Source: Chitinophagia bacterium | Lineage (GTDB): Bacteria; Bacteroidota; Bacteroidia; Chitinophagales; Chitinophagaceae | Assembly (NCBI GenBank): GCA_010021705.1 | Contig: RGMU01000069.1 | Location: forward strand, 1 to 7,590 | Reading direction: 5' to 3' | DNA length: 7,590 nucleotides | Shown here: positions 5,534-7,590 of the stretch, piece by piece | How the letters are laid out: each line of letters begins with the position of its first letter | Position numbering within the stretch: the first letter of the stretch is position 1 | Program-made: the position numbers and the translations under genes | Notes under the pieces: generated by a model | Database searches by the model: none | What the model was told of the DNA's origin: nothing | Seen by the model: the letters and a program-made list of their open reading frames with translations, nothing else

Positions 5534-7063
5534 ATGATAAAAATAGCTATAAAACACATTTTATGTTTGCTTTGTTGCCTTTGGGGCTTTGCAGTGGCTC
5601 ATGCACAGGTGCAACCCCAAGAAAACGCCTTGCTTAATACCATCATAATAGGCTTTACCATTCCTAAGCAAGCGGGCACAGGCACTTATATATTAGAAAT
5701 AGCCAATGGAACACAAACAGATATTGCTTCATTTGAGGCAAATGTGGTGCATAAAAGCCCTTCCAAGTTGAATAGAATAGTAGCCCGCGTACCCGAATGG
5801 AATGTGCCCTATTCTTGGCGCATTAATTTTAAAAATGCTAAAGGAAATATAACTAAAGGAAAAATTTACCACTTCGCCTCCCTGTTACCCGAACATCTTT
5901 CGCCTACCAAAAACAGGTTGCACATTATAAAGCCCGCACAAAAGCACATTGATGCCTATATAATAGCCGATAACACTAAAGCTATATACGATATGGCAGG
6001 CAATATAGTGTGGTATTTGCGCCCCGTGGTGCCGGTAGTTACTGATAATAATGTAGATGTGTGCCGTGATATAAGGGTATCGCCCGCTAATACAATCACC
6101 CTTATGTATGGCAATAAGGCTATGGAAATTGACTACCAATGCCGCTTGCTGTGGCAAGGCATATTGAACGACAACAAAAGCCATGAATTGGAAAACAAAT
6201 ACCACCATGAGCTTTTTAGGCGACCTAACGGCAACTACATGGTGATGAGTGGTGATAATTATTATTTTGCTAGTCCTATGCTCGGAGACACCGCCCCTCA
6301 CAACTTGGGTACACAGCCTGCCGCTCCAATTCCTAATTCTGCCGAAGGCATAAGTTTTGCTTCAATCATAGAATATTCCCCTGCCGGTAAAAAAGTGTGG
6401 GAATGGCAAAGCATTAACGCATTTAACCAAAGTGAGCTTTTTAGGCGTAATCAACCCGTAAAAAATGCTAATCTGTATTTACATGCCAACGCTTTTTACT
6501 TAGATGAAAAAAAACAATGTATTTACATAAGTTTTAAATCCATTAGCCAAGTAATGAAAATAGCTTATCCAAGCGGAAAGGTATTAGACGTTTACGGTAA
6601 ACCATTTACCGAACACAACATTAACAATATGCCCTTCTGCGAGCAACACTGCCCTAAAATAAACAAAGCCGGAGAACTAATGTTGTTTAACAATAATAGA
6701 GATGACCCGGGGGGCAGACCCAATGTTCAAATTTATAAATTGCCGGACAATAAGGGTGGCAAGTTTCAAAAAATTTGGGAATTTACCTGCCCGTTAAACA
6801 ATACACAAGAAGTGCCTACTCTCGGTGCGAAAGACCATTTTGGCAGTGTTAACGAAATAAGTAACAGCACCGATTTACTCATTTCAGTATGTGCCACTTA
6901 TGGAGATATTATGATAGTAAATCGCCAAAAAGAAATACTGTGGTATGGTATTACCGAAAAATGGGACGATTCCCAAAAACAATGGATACCCGATGCCGGC
7001 TATCGTACCAACATTATACCCAACCAAAAGGCTATGGAAGCCCTTATATGGCATGATAAATAG
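5534..7063 (+). CDS. Exported arylsulfotransferase (ASST)-like beta-propeller protein
   Basis: This 509-residue protein resembles the PAPS-independent aryl-sulfate sulfotransferases, which move sulfate between phenolic compounds outside the cytoplasm. The ATG at 5534 opens a clear signal peptide (MIKIAIKH, hydrophobic core, AVAHA then Gln25); an in-frame start at 5489 would overlap ubiE and spoil it. An N-terminal Ig-like segment (about 30-120) precedes the propeller. Family-like motifs are YHHELFRRPNGNYMVM (223-238), LHANAFYLDEKKQCIYISFK (316-335), FCEQHCPKINKAGELMLFNN (368-387), HFGSVNE (435-441) and YRTNI (490-494). His225, His317 and His372 are the likely active-site histidines. Lys335 sits where I expect the catalytic Arg, and Cys369 and Cys373 flank His372. 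No lipobox or type IX secretion tail is seen, so a periplasmic location is inferred. Sulfotransferase activity is not assured. Confidence 0.78.
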   Translation: MIKIAIKHILCLLCCLWGFAVAHAQVQPQENALLNTIIIGFTIPKQAGTGTYILEIANGTQTDIASFEANVVHKSPSKLNRIVARVPEWNVPYSWRINFKNAKGNITKGKIYHFASLLPEHLSPTKNRLHIIKPAQKHIDAYIIADNTKAIYDMAGNIVWYLRPVVPVVTDNNVDVCRDIRVSPANTITLMYGNKAMEIDYQCRLLWQGILNDNKSHELENKYHHELFRRPNGNYMVMSGDNYYFASPMLGDTAPHNLGTQPAAPIPNSAEGISFASIIEYSPAGKKVWEWQSINAFNQSELFRRNQPVKNANLYLHANAFYLDEKKQCIYISFKSISQVMKIAYPSGKVLDVYGKPFTEHNINNMPFCEQHCPKINKAGELMLFNNNRDDPGGRPNVQIYKLPDNKGGKFQKIWEFTCPLNNTQEVPTLGAKDHFGSVNEISNSTDLLISVCATYGDIMIVNRQKEILWYGITEKWDDSQKQWIPDAGYRTNIIPNQKAMEALIWHDK

Positions 7064-7076
7064 CACCGAAGGAGGG

Positions 7077-7590
7077 CTATTTACGGCTTTGTGCTTGCAG
7101 CCATAAATCGGCAAGTACTATAGCTGTAGCCGCTTCCACAATAACCGGCACCCGAAGGGCAATGCAAAGGTCGTGCCTGCCTTTTAGGGCTAATGGGGCT
7201 ACAGATTGGGTGGCATTATTCCATGTTTGCTGCGTTTTAGGCGTACTGCTTGTGGGCTTTACTGCCACTCTGAAGCATAGTTCATTACCATTAGTAATGC
7301 CCCCGTTAATGCCTCCGGCATGGTTGGTTAGGGTAGTGCCTACTGCGTCCATTATGCTATCATTGTGCGTGCCGCCGGTCATGCGTGCTGCCCCAAACCC
7401 GCTCCCAAATTCAATGCCCTTAATGGCAGGAATACTAAATATAAGGCTACTTAGCAGCCCCTCCACAGACCCAAAAAACGGCTCTCCTAACCCCACCGGA
7501 ATGCCCGTTGCGCGGCATTCTACTATACCGCCTATACTGTCTTGCTTGCTTATAGCTTCTGCAATGGCTTCATCAATGGCTGTTTTGCCT
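7077..7590 (-). CDS. aroC: Chorismate synthase AroC, C-terminal part; N-terminus outside window
   Basis: AroC converts 5-enolpyruvylshikimate-3-phosphate to chorismate, the branch point to aromatic amino acids, folate and menaquinone, using reduced FMN. The 170 visible residues are roughly the last half of a usual protein of about 360. In order they contain DSIGGIVECRATGIPVGLGEP, SIPAIKGIEFGSGFGAARMTGG, NHAGGINGGITNG, AVKPTSSTPKTQQT, KGRHDLCIALRVPVIVEA and a closing VLADLWLQAQSRK. These match the conserved family blocks. The frame runs off the window edge at 7590, and the GTG at 7496 is an internal codon inside a conserved block, not the start. The conserved GRHDPC block reads GRHDLC here. 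The gene converges on the ASST-like gene with 13 nt between stop codons and no visible terminator. Confidence 0.96.
   Translation of the reverse strand, partial: GKTAIDEAIAEAISKQDSIGGIVECRATGIPVGLGEPFFGSVEGLLSSLIFSIPAIKGIEFGSGFGAARMTGGTHNDSIMDAVGTTLTNHAGGINGGITNGNELCFRVAVKPTSSTPKTQQTWNNATQSVAPLALKGRHDLCIALRVPVIVEAATAIVLADLWLQAQSRK

Noticed and set aside
6940..7063. Possible type IX secretion C-terminal domain on the ASST-like protein.
   Set aside because: The protein ends shortly after the last propeller motif (YRTNI) and lacks the extra sorting domain of about 70-80 residues.

Overview
The window looks like chromosomal DNA from a member of the Bacteroidota, probably a Chitinophagales- or Saprospirales-like lineage. 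The reasons are promoter-like TAnnTTTG boxes, start codons without Shine-Dalgarno sequences, a menaquinone-type UbiE, an Omp85 barrel preceded by a lipoprotein signal (the TamL-type arrangement of this phylum), and moderate GC. The genome is tightly packed. No RNA gene, CRISPR array, transposon or prophage was recognised. The placement is inference from these traits, not from a database search.

Layout. Positions 1-681 (minus): N-terminal 227 residues of an M20D amidohydrolase, cut by the window edge. Positions 682-1058: the only sizeable non-coding gap, with a candidate promoter for the amidohydrolase, a striking 17-nt periodic repeat (764-814) and a hairpin. Positions 1059-3381 (minus): one Omp85/TamL-like outer-membrane gene that is no longer a single reading frame. 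The lipoprotein/POTRA half (2335-3381) and the barrel half (1059-2345) lie in different frames, and the last POTRA seems to be missing between them. Positions 3383-4126 (plus): SpoU/TrmH-family RNA methyltransferase. Positions 4129-4752 (minus): the ribosome-assembly GTPase EngB/YsxC. Positions 4780-5523 (plus): UbiE/MenG. Positions 5534-7063 (plus): an exported arylsulfotransferase (ASST)-like beta-propeller protein. Positions 7077-7590 (minus): C-terminal part of chorismate synthase AroC, cut by the window edge.

Most genes are housekeeping: aromatic precursor synthesis (AroC), menaquinone synthesis (UbiE), ribosome maturation (EngB and the RNA methyltransferase) and envelope assembly (Omp85). 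AroC makes chorismate, the precursor of menaquinone, whose last step UbiE performs. The divergent pairs (3381/3383 and 4752/4780) and convergent pairs (4126/4129 and 7063/7077) are separated by only 1-27 nt, so promoters must lie inside neighbouring genes.

The items most worth a second look are the disrupted Omp85 gene, the 17-nt repeat, the unusual active-site surroundings of the ASST-like protein, and possible leaderless transcripts. I saw no convincing evidence of a new multi-gene system.
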